Assembly: GCA_019683625.1 (NCBI GenBank)
Contig: JADGHY010000096.1
Coordinates: 1-7,689, forward strand
From: Thermoflavifilum sp.
GTDB lineage: Bacteria; Bacteroidota; Bacteroidia; Chitinophagales; Chitinophagaceae
Direction: 5' to 3'
Length of the DNA: 7,689 bases
Part shown: piece after piece, positions 1 through 5,148 of the stretch
Numbering within the stretch: position 1 is the stretch's first letter
Layout: each line of letters starts with the position of its first letter
The notes under the pieces: model-generated
The model's database searches: none
Seen by the model: only the letters and a program-made list of their open reading frames with translations
Told to the model about the DNA's origin: nothing
Program-made: the position numbers and the translations under genes

Positions 1-64
1 GTTCCGCATAACGGGCATCATCTGCTGTGGCTACCCGTACGATGAATGGTTGTTTGTTTTCCAA
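1..64 (-). CDS. GNAT-type N-acetyltransferase, N-terminal fragment (cut by window edge)
   Basis: Reading the minus strand from a TTG at 64-62 gives 21 codons open to the window edge. They end in the peptide IVRVATADDARYAE, which resembles the first beta strand and start of the first helix of GNAT acetyltransferases ('I/V-R-x-A-T-x-x-D-A'). Such enzymes transfer an acetyl group from acetyl-CoA to an amine, but the substrate cannot be guessed from this fragment. A TAA lies in frame five codons upstream and there is no in-frame ATG or GTG between, so TTG is the only start seen. An AAAG just before it is a weak ribosome-binding candidate. The gene continues leftwards outside the window. The family call rests on one short motif and is tentative. 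Confidence 0.45.
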   Translation of the reverse strand, partial: MENKQPFIVRVATADDARYAE

Positions 65-349
65 CTTTGTATAGCATTAAAAGAACCCAAGAAACTAAAG
101 TATGGAAAGGATTTCAGGTGCACCTTATATGATGGAAAGAAGCTGATGCAGCCGGTGCCTTATCCCGCAGAAGGGATAAGCTGCATCAATAGCGAGGTCG
201 TCGGGGTCGGGAAGCATGTTGCATCAATGGCCTGATGGCTTTTCCCCGTTGAGCAGGCAGGACAAATGCTTGATAGGAAATCTGCTGGTTCAATTTCTGT
301 TCAGCATTAAAAGTTGTGAAACGAAAAATTATTTTTCTATAGCAGCATG
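65..349 (-). other. Putative untranslated leader / gene-poor region upstream of the GNAT gene
   Basis: About 285 bp between the candidate promoter at 350-383 and the TTG start at 64. No ORF here has family-like sequence. It holds an interrupted inverted repeat (144-188), a 9-nt direct repeat TGCATCAAT at 182-190 and 220-228 (both followed by RG), and a weak GCCTG/CAGGC pair at 230-234 and 255-259. If the promoter is real, the GNAT transcript has an unusually long structured leader, or a separate small RNA is made here. I could not match it to a known riboswitch class by eye. Confidence 0.35.
144..188. repeat. Interrupted inverted repeat (8 bp + 8 bp stem with 7-nt bulge)
   Basis: The outer arms TGATGCAG (144-151) and CTGCATCA (181-188) are exactly complementary. 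The inner arms CTTATCCC (159-166) and GGGATAAG (173-180) are also exactly complementary, around a 6-nt loop (167-172). On the plus strand, 152-158 (CCGGTGC) is unpaired on one side only. That makes 16 bp of perfect pairing with a single bulge, in either RNA orientation. No T-run follows on either strand, so it is not a standard intrinsic terminator. It could be an RNA structure in the leader or a dispersed repeat unit. Confidence 0.6.
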
Positions 350-383
350 CAAAGTTATGGGAAAAACCATTGATAATTTCAAA
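350..383 (-). promoter_or_regulatory. Candidate Bacteroidota sigma-A-type promoter
   Basis: Read on the minus strand there is TTTG (383-380), a 22-nt spacer, and TAACTTTG (357-350), a full match to the Bacteroidota -7 consensus TAnnTTTG. Transcription would start near 343 and run toward the GNAT gene. The spacer is at the long end of the accepted range. The region is AT-rich, so a chance match is possible. Confidence 0.4.
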
Positions 384-420
384 ATTTTTCTGAGCCAGCC
401 CGGCACCCGAAATGCTCATT

Positions 421-1437
421 TCATACGGAATGAGGTTGCAGGGAAAGTTTTTTGCGCTTAAGATCCTGGATGATGGTTACCGCATGCACCCTGGAGTTTT
501 CAATAAACCATTTGTTCGTTTGCAAGCCTCCGCAGACCACGCCGGCCAGATACACATTGGGTTGATTGGTTTCCATGGTGGCCTCGTTATACACCGGCGT
601 GCGCATCTCATCATCCCGAATGCGCACCCCGAGGTTTTCTAATAAGGCAAAATTGGGCAGATAGCCTGTCATGGCCAGCACAAAATCGTTGGGCAGGGTA
701 ATGAGGCCTTGTGGAGTTTGCACATCAATTTCTTCTTCCCGAATAGCCACCAGGTACGATTGAAAATAGGCTTTAATTTCACCGTTTTTAATGCGGTTTT
801 CTATGTCTGGTTTTACCCAGTATTTTACCCGTTCAGAGATCTGGTCTTCGCGAATGATCATGGTCACCTCGGCTGCACCTTTGCGATAGGTCTCCAAAGC
901 CACATCTACGGCCGAATTGGCTGCACCCACCACCGCAATACGCTGACCAAAATAAGGATGTGCTTCCCGATAGTAGTGATGCACCTTCGGCAAATCCTCG
1001 CCGGGTACGTTCATCCGATTGGGAATATCATAAAATCCGGTGGCCACAATGATGGCCCGAGTAAGATAAGTTCGATTGCGGGAAGTATGCACTGCAAAGG
1101 TTTCCCGGTGTTTTTCCACGTGCGTTACGGCTTCATATAATTTGATCTGTAAGTTCCAGCTCTGGGCCACCCGACGATAATATTCGAGGGCTTCGGTACG
1201 GGTGGGTTTGTAATTATGTGAGATAAACGGCACACCTCCGATTTCGAGCCGATCGGAAGTAGAGAAGAAAGTCATGTTCAGGGGATAGTTGTACAGGGAG
1301 TTGACCAGACAACCTTTTTCCACAATTAAGTATGAAAGGCCGTTTTTCACACATTCAATGCCACAAGCCATCCCAATTGGCCCTGCGCCAATGATTAATA
1401 CATCGAATACATCAGATGAAGCCGGTGTTGCATGCAT
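421..1437 (-). CDS. ypdA: YpdA-family FAD/NAD(P)H oxidoreductase (putative bacillithiol disulfide reductase)
   Basis: A 338-residue cytoplasmic flavoprotein of the two-Rossmann thioredoxin-reductase-like class. The FAD-binding motif GAGPIG is at 17-22. The family block YNYPLNMTFFSTSDRLEIGGVPF is at about 49-71, the NAD(P)H-binding GAANSAVD at 171-178, and the closing FAD-contact segment with FIENSRVHA at about 311-319. There is no CxxC, which separates it from true thioredoxin reductases. YpdA is thought to recycle oxidised bacillithiol (BSSB) using NADPH; many Bacteroidota carry bacillithiol genes, but none is visible here. The start is ATG 1437, 5 nt after an AGGA (minus 1446-1443). An in-frame GTG at 1461 would add 8 residues, but it begins on the last base of a candidate -7 box. 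The Staphylococcus enzyme has Cys14 in GGGPCG; here that position is Ile21, and the nearest cysteine is Cys25. The family call is firm; the bacillithiol role is inferred. Confidence 0.9.
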   Translation of the reverse strand: MHATPASSDVFDVLIIGAGPIGMACGIECVKNGLSYLIVEKGCLVNSLYNYPLNMTFFSTSDRLEIGGVPFISHNYKPTRTEALEYYRRVAQSWNLQIKLYEAVTHVEKHRETFAVHTSRNRTYLTRAIIVATGFYDIPNRMNVPGEDLPKVHHYYREAHPYFGQRIAVVGAANSAVDVALETYRKGAAEVTMIIREDQISERVKYWVKPDIENRIKNGEIKAYFQSYLVAIREEEIDVQTPQGLITLPNDFVLAMTGYLPNFALLENLGVRIRDDEMRTPVYNEATMETNQPNVYLAGVVCGGLQTNKWFIENSRVHAVTIIQDLKRKKLSLQPHSV

Positions 1438-1442
1438 GAATA

Positions 1443-1449
1443 TCCTTTT
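1443..1449 (-). promoter_or_regulatory. Ribosome binding site deciding the ypdA start
   Basis: On the minus strand AAAAGGA ends 5 nt before the ATG at 1437. Purine-rich sites of this quality are uncommon at the other starts in this window, so it favours ATG 1437 over the upstream GTG at 1461. Confidence 0.55.
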
Positions 1450-1460
1450 CTTATGTTGCA

Positions 1461-1468
1461 CAAAATTA
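1461..1468 (-). promoter_or_regulatory. Candidate -7 promoter element for ypdA
   Basis: The minus strand reads TAATTTTG, a full match to TAnnTTTG, 24 nt before the preferred ATG. No TTG is found at the expected distance upstream, so the -33 part is weak. It lies in the 96-bp gap after the metallophosphoesterase gene and would let ypdA be transcribed separately from the SET/phosphoesterase pair. Confidence 0.4.
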
Positions 1469-1533
1469 CGAATTCCCTGGCGGCTTGCATGCCTGATAAG
1501 GATGGGCAGGCTGCTGTAATTGTCAGCTTAGCT

Positions 1534-2049
1534 TCATTTTTTTATCACTGTCCTTGGCCATTCCACAACCTCGGCTTTTTCAATTTTTCCGGGTTGCAGA
1601 TACAGTTTTACGGCCGTTCGCACATGATGCCAGCCCTGCATGCCCGCAGCTCCCGGATTAATGTGCAGCAACTTGCGAGCCGGATCAGGCACAATTTTCA
1701 AGATATGGGAATGCCCACAGATGAAGACATCCGGATGGTAAACATCGAGCAAAGCCCGGATTTCAGGAGTATATCGGGGAGGATAAGCACCAATATGGAT
1801 CATCCAGATGGTGAGGCCTGCACAGGAAAACAACAGCGATTCCGGGAATTGGCTGCGGATATCTTGTCCATCCACATTCCCATACACTGCCCGCAAGGGT
1901 TTGCGTGCACTGAGTTCGCGAACCACCTGCATATCACCCACATCGCCTGCATGCCATATTTCATCCACTTCATCAAAATAGTGCCACCAGTTGGCTGGCA
2001 GGCTCCCGTGCGTATCGGAGAGAATACCCACAATCATATCATCAGGCAT
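1534..2049 (-). CDS. YfcE/MJ0936-family metallophosphoesterase
   Basis: A 171-residue calcineurin-like phosphoesterase covering the whole single-domain family length. The dinuclear metal-site motifs appear in order: D12 and H14 in SDTHG, D36 in HAGD, N58 in YGNVD, H85 in MIHIGAYP, and H113 and H115 in CGHSH. NPGAAG lies near 130. The 'HIGAYP' and 'NPGAAG' variants are those I associate with Bacteroidota homologues. Such enzymes hydrolyse phosphodiesters, some of them cyclic nucleotides; the true substrate is unknown. The chosen ATG (2049) overlaps the end of the SET gene in an ATGCCTGA arrangement, suggesting translational coupling. ATG 2037 (starting MIVGILSDTHG) is an alternative just past that stop. 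A start at 2094 would add 15 residues that only re-read the SET gene in another frame and have no family look. Confidence 0.88.
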   Translation of the reverse strand: MPDDMIVGILSDTHGSLPANWWHYFDEVDEIWHAGDVGDMQVVRELSARKPLRAVYGNVDGQDIRSQFPESLLFSCAGLTIWMIHIGAYPPRYTPEIRALLDVYHPDVFICGHSHILKIVPDPARKLLHINPGAAGMQGWHHVRTAVKLYLQPGKIEKAEVVEWPRTVIKK

Positions 2050-2437
2050 TTCGGACCGGAAACCACATGGGGGCCCGATCGTGCACATCTCCATTGTAAT
2101 TGATCAACAACTCCTCCCCCTTTTTAATTTTTCTGCGGGTGATGATGCGCATGACCTCTTTTTCAAAATCCATTTCATACACGCAATTGGGATCGTAGGA
2201 ATGATTGTATAACGAGCAATAGCCCAATGCCAGACAGGTGCGGGTAGATCGCACGCCCCACAGAAAGATGTAATTGTGCAAAAGGGTCTTATCCACATAG
2301 CGGGTATCTTTTTTAGACAATACCAACACGGGTGATACTTCTACTACCGTGCGAGCAGGGATATCGGCTCGGGTAAATACGCCACGGCCTTTGCCTTTGA
2401 TTTTTTTTACGTGCAGGTATGGCTTAATCATCAGCAT
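2042..2437 (-). CDS. Small SET-domain protein (putative protein-lysine methyltransferase)
   Basis: A 131-residue protein made almost entirely of a SET domain. SET proteins transfer a methyl group from S-adenosylmethionine to lysine side chains. The N-terminal signature GKGRGVFT is at 15-22. The SAM-binding and pseudoknot motif YNHSYDPNC is at 77-85, equivalent to the NHSCxPN motif with Tyr in place of the usual Cys. GEELLINYN at 107-115 supplies the catalytic-type tyrosine Y114. There are no pre-SET or post-SET zinc clusters, as is usual for short bacterial versions. The chosen ATG 2437 (ATG 2431 is an alternative) is followed at once by the conserved region. The upstream in-frame extension to 2548 is hydrophobic, unlike the family, and runs into the mgtE promoter zone. 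The target protein is unknown. It is probably the first gene of a two-gene unit with the metallophosphoesterase. Confidence 0.82.
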   Translation of the reverse strand: MLMIKPYLHVKKIKGKGRGVFTRADIPARTVVEVSPVLVLSKKDTRYVDKTLLHNYIFLWGVRSTRTCLALGYCSLYNHSYDPNCVYEMDFEKEVMRIITRRKIKKGEELLINYNGDVHDRAPMWFPVRNA

Positions 2438-2554
2438 AAGATCTATAGATTTTTTAATGAGCGAAAATAATATAATCAAACAGGAATGGATCAGGATTTT
2501 GGATCCACCTTCAAGTTCATCCATACATGAAGCAAAAAGCCTGAACAATATTTT

Positions 2555-2562
2555 TTACTTTG
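2555..2562 (+). promoter_or_regulatory. Weak candidate -7 element upstream of mgtE
   Basis: TTACTTTG matches TAnnTTTG at all but the second fixed base and would place the transcription start about 20 nt before ATG 2590. No TTG is seen at the usual -33 spacing. It also argues against the alternative TTG start at 2560, which would lie inside this element. Confidence 0.3.
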
Positions 2563-2589
2563 CATATCTCGTTCATCAACCCTACTCAC

Positions 2590-3990
2590 ATGGCATCCAT
2601 GGAAACATTAACCGAAATCAAAGACCAGGTACTGGAGCTGCTTGCTAGACAAGATACTCAACAGCTGCATGCGTTGCTCGACGAGATGAATATCTCTGAG
2701 GTGGCAGCGCTGTTACAGGAATTGCCCGATGAAGCGCCCGTATTGTTTCCCTTGCTGTCGTTTAACAGGGGCATTCATGTGTTTCGCATCTTAGATTTTT
2801 CCTTGCAGCGCGACATTATTCGTGCTTTGCCGCCGGCACGGGTAGCCGAGTTGATGAACGAGCTTCCTCCTGATGATCGTGTGGCTTTTCTGGAAGAACT
2901 TCCTCCCAAAGCGGTAAGCGAATTGCTGAAACTGCTTACCGATGAAGAAAGAAAGATCACCCTGTCGCTGATGGGATATCCCGAAGATAGCGTGGGCCGC
3001 ATCATGACGCCCGACTATATTGCGGTGTATCCTGAGTGGACGGTGCAGCAAGTGCTGGATTATATCCGGAAATACGGGAAAAACAGCGAAACCATTGATG
3101 TGATTTATGTGATTGACGAAGAAGGGCATTTGCTGGAAGATTTGCGTATTCGGGAATTTCTATTGGTTGATCCGCAAACCCGTGTGCGGGATCTGATGGA
3201 TAACAGGGCTACAATTGTATTGCATACACACGATAAACAAGAAGATGCCATTCAACTCTTCCGGTTGAATAATCGGGTGGCTTTGCCGGTGGTGAATGAG
3301 CAGCAGATCTTGCTTGGTATTGTGACTATCGACGATGTATTGTGGATAGCCGATGAAGCGTATGAAGAGGATATTCAAAAAATTGGCGGTACGGAAGCTT
3401 TTGATGAGCCTTATCTGGACGCACCCATCCCCCTGCTGGTACGCAAAAGAGCCGGCTGGCTGGTGGCTTTGTTTTTAAGTGAAATGCTTACGGCCTCGGC
3501 CATGCAACATTATCAGGAAACGGGTATCTTCATTCGTTTTGCTGATCTGATTTTGTTTATTCCATTGATTATGTCAAGCGGTGGCAATAGCGGTTCGCAG
3601 GCTTCTACCCTCATCATTCGCGCCATGGCCGTGGGTGAGGTGAAATTGCGCGATTGGTGGCGCGTGATGCGCCGGGAACTGATTTCCGGGTTTTCCCTCG
3701 GCTGTATCCTGGGGGCTATTGGTTTTTTACGGGTGACCCTCTGGCAAAAAATGCATATCTATAACTATGGCCCACATTGGATATGGATGGCCATCACCAT
3801 ATTCTTTTCCTTGATTGGTGTGGTGCTTTGGGGAAGCCTCATCGGATCCATGTTGCCCATTGTTCTCAAGCGATTGGGGTTTGATCCCGCTGCTTCTTCG
3901 GCTCCTTTTGTGGCTACTTTGGTGGATGTGACAGGCATCGTGATTTATTGTACCGTGGCAGCCCTGGTGCTTGGATATACCGTATATTAA
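2590..3990 (+). CDS. mgtE: Magnesium transporter MgtE
   Basis: A 466-residue inner-membrane Mg2+ channel/transporter. The MgtE N-terminal helical domain spans about 1-130 (repeated 'ELPPDDR' and 'LEELPPK' type turns). Two CBS domains follow, the first starting near MTPD at 139 and the second near VRDLMDN at 199, ending around 265; in this family they sense cytosolic Mg2+ and gate the pore. The membrane domain starts at RAGWLVALFL (287) with about five helices. It carries the conserved SSGGNSGSQ (329-337) and the aspartate D446 in TLVDVTG, which aligns with the pore aspartate (Asp432) of Thermus MgtE. Length is normal and no motif is missing. ATG 2590 is preferred; ATG 2599 is possible, and no Shine-Dalgarno is seen. 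No M-box riboswitch is recognisable in the 152 bp upstream. The gene is divergent from the SET gene and ends 4 nt inside the convergent lipoprotein gene. Confidence 0.95.
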   Translation: MASMETLTEIKDQVLELLARQDTQQLHALLDEMNISEVAALLQELPDEAPVLFPLLSFNRGIHVFRILDFSLQRDIIRALPPARVAELMNELPPDDRVAFLEELPPKAVSELLKLLTDEERKITLSLMGYPEDSVGRIMTPDYIAVYPEWTVQQVLDYIRKYGKNSETIDVIYVIDEEGHLLEDLRIREFLLVDPQTRVRDLMDNRATIVLHTHDKQEDAIQLFRLNNRVALPVVNEQQILLGIVTIDDVLWIADEAYEEDIQKIGGTEAFDEPYLDAPIPLLVRKRAGWLVALFLSEMLTASAMQHYQETGIFIRFADLILFIPLIMSSGGNSGSQASTLIIRAMAVGEVKLRDWWRVMRRELISGFSLGCILGAIGFLRVTLWQKMHIYNYGPHWIWMAITIFFSLIGVVLWGSLIGSMLPIVLKRLGFDPAASSAPFVATLVDVTGIVIYCTVAALVLGYTVY

Positions 3991-4547
3991 TCCGGTTCAT
4001 GTTCCTCAGGCATAAGCTGCACCGGCAACGGCGGCCTTCCGTAACGCAAACTGGTTTCACTCACCCTGCCATGATCAATACGAATGATAAAGGCCCGATC
4101 ATAGGCTGTATCCGGAAACTGCTCCGGTGCATCGGGTACACCTAATGCATGTAAAATACCCGGAATCTCTTCAGGCAAGGCAATGACCAGCAAATGCCTG
4201 CCATAATCACGATGCTCCGCAATGCTTTGCACAAGCGAAGCGCCACTATTATCCCAACGATAGTAAGCCGTATCTACATTCCCCAAAGCCCGCAAGGAAT
4301 CGGCCGTGTGTTCACATCTTGCAAAAGGATTAAAATAAATCCGCTGAACGGCCGAATCTTTCAACCAACGCATGAGATCCCCCGCCCGTAACCGGCCATA
4401 CCAGGTGAGCGAACCATTAAAAGCCGGATAAGCTTCAGCATGAGGAATCAAGTAAACCTTCGTAAAACTGTTCTCGGGCGTGCGTCTGCAGGAAATCATC
4501 ATCACACTTACGATACAAATGATACCTGTGTGTTTAGTCCATTTCAT
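3987..4547 (-). CDS. Lipoprotein with a degenerate histidine-phosphatase (phosphoglycerate-mutase-like) domain
   Basis: A 186-residue protein. Residues 1-20 form a lipoprotein signal ending in MISC, with Cys20 the likely lipidated residue; Met at -3 is unusual. The rest aligns by eye with the Bacteroidota 'TTxYLVRHAEK' histidine-phosphatase lipoproteins: KVYLIPHAEA (30-39), LTWYGRLRA (47-55), FNPFARCEHTA (72-82), LLVIALPEEIPGILHALG (119-136) and a C-terminal YDRAFIIRID strand. The nucleophile-equivalent His36 and Arg77 remain. However, the Arg of the RH motif is Pro35, and the second catalytic His (in GHSNT) is Leu124. Catalysis is therefore doubtful, and the protein may be a binding or scaffolding pseudoenzyme on the cell envelope. 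The reading frame is intact over its full length, so it is not an obvious decaying gene. It overlaps the mgtE stop tail to tail. Confidence 0.75.
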   Translation of the reverse strand: MKWTKHTGIICIVSVMMISCRRTPENSFTKVYLIPHAEAYPAFNGSLTWYGRLRAGDLMRWLKDSAVQRIYFNPFARCEHTADSLRALGNVDTAYYRWDNSGASLVQSIAEHRDYGRHLLVIALPEEIPGILHALGVPDAPEQFPDTAYDRAFIIRIDHGRVSETSLRYGRPPLPVQLMPEEHEPD

Positions 4548-4683
4548 GTGATCAGCTCATTCAAACCATACAATCCTTTCCATGATCTTTACGGCCAGCC
4601 CCGACGTGCTTTCTATCCTCAACGACGTAAAATTACGGCTTCTCTTCATCTGCCCACGAGTGAACTATCACAAAAATCCTTAG

Positions 4684-4797
4684 GATGAGCATCTCTCATG
4701 TTTTGCAAATTGTTTGCAACCTATCACCCCATCTTTATCCGCAAGCTTCATGAAGCTATTACGCATCCCATTGATGAGCATCGGTTATCATGCTTTG
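4684..4797 (+). repeat. Imperfect direct repeat GATGAGCATC...TCATGnTTTG
   Basis: GATGAGCATC occurs at 4684-4693 and again at 4773-4782. Each copy is followed by TCATG plus TTTTG (4696-4705) or CTTTG (4788-4797), with a gap of 2 or 5 nt. Nineteen of 20 bases match if the gap is ignored. The second copy abuts the upstream end of the small membrane protein gene. Confidence 0.5.
4744..4757. promoter_or_regulatory. 14-bp perfect palindrome, candidate operator
   Basis: AGCTTCATGAAGCT equals its own reverse complement over all 14 bases and is bounded by mismatches. It lies about 98 bp before the preferred start of the small membrane protein gene, in the shared upstream region of two divergent genes. 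It would suit a dimeric repressor or activator. No regulator gene is in the window. Confidence 0.4.
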
Positions 4798-4841
4798 TTT
4801 TTTGAAAAATGATTTTTTTCTTCGCCATAAAAAGTTACCCA

Positions 4842-5099
4842 ATGAGAGCCCTTCTCGTATTTTTCGTATACACAGTTTTCCCCATCACAGCCATCTTGTT
4901 TCATATCTGGACGGCCATCATCGCGTTTAGCGAAGGTGGGTTCTGGGGAGGCGTGCTGACCCTGATTTTTCCGGGTATCGGCGAACTCTACTGGATGTTT
5001 AAAACATGGGGCGAAAACGATGCTTACACGATATTATGCATCATTCATCTCATCGGGGCATTTTTGTATATGTTCCTGCAACGGCAACCCGAGGATTAA
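4842..5099 (+). CDS. Small three-helix membrane protein of unknown function
   Basis: An 85-residue, very hydrophobic protein. Predicted membrane segments lie at about 3-28, 34-52 and 62-79. Between helices 1 and 2 is a short loop with SEGG. A conserved-looking FPGIGELYWMFKTWGEND stretch (43-60) ends helix 2 and forms a charged loop. The C-terminal tail RQPED is polar. I do not recognise a named family; similar small 'LPxIGxxYWxxKxW' proteins exist as hypotheticals. ATG 4842 gives a typical MR-hydrophobic start. An in-frame ATG at 4809 would add 11 residues including IFFFAI, and neither start has a Shine-Dalgarno. It is followed after 130 bp by the S9 peptidase gene, which has its own promoter, so the two are probably not one operon. 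Confidence 0.7.
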   Translation: MRALLVFFVYTVFPITAILFHIWTAIIAFSEGGFWGGVLTLIFPGIGELYWMFKTWGENDAYTILCIIHLIGAFLYMFLQRQPED

Positions 5100-5148
5100 C
5101 TTCAACATAGCTATCGCGTTTTCATCTGCTTGATGCAGCTTCATCCGG

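Larger units (their letters stand above)
4548..4841. other. Divergent intergenic region rich in short symmetric elements
   Basis: About 290 bp between the minus-strand lipoprotein gene and the plus-strand membrane protein gene, with no credible coding sequence. It holds CGTAA-AA-TTACG (4626-4637), whose minus strand reads TAATTTTA, a one-mismatch -7 box for the lipoprotein gene. It also has the palindrome ATCCT-T-AGGAT (4676-4686), two copies of GATGAGCATC, two TTGCAA hexamers and a 14-bp perfect palindrome. Regulator binding is plausible but inferred. Confidence 0.5.

Noticed and set aside
186..419. 77-residue minus-strand ORF starting one base after the ypdA stop
   Set aside because: No family-like pattern, a mixed basic C-terminus, and a perfect -7 promoter element lies inside it; more likely untranslated leader.
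384..420. Possible terminator after ypdA (TGAGC...GCTCA followed by AAAAATTTTG on the minus strand)
   Set aside because: Only a 5-bp stem with a long loop, and the T-run is short and delayed.
709..1140. 143-residue plus-strand ORF
   Set aside because: Antisense to ypdA, whose FAD and NAD(P)H motifs are intact.
1491..1511. GCCTG / CAGGC hairpin between the metallophosphoesterase gene and ypdA
   Set aside because: Five-base stem with an 11-nt loop and no T-run; too weak for a terminator call.
1432..2103. 223-residue plus-strand ORF
   Set aside because: It is fully antisense to the metallophosphoesterase gene, which has all metal-binding motifs; His/Ile/Cys-rich shadow sequence.
2487..2507. 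TGGATC / GATCCA inverted repeat between the SET gene and mgtE, considered as a Mg2+ riboswitch stem
   Set aside because: Six-base arms, no M-box conserved core, and it lies upstream of the likely mgtE transcription start.
4771..4797. Promoter for the small membrane protein (TTG 4771-4773, ATGCTTTG 4790-4797)
   Set aside because: The -7 box misses both T and A and the spacer is only 16 nt.
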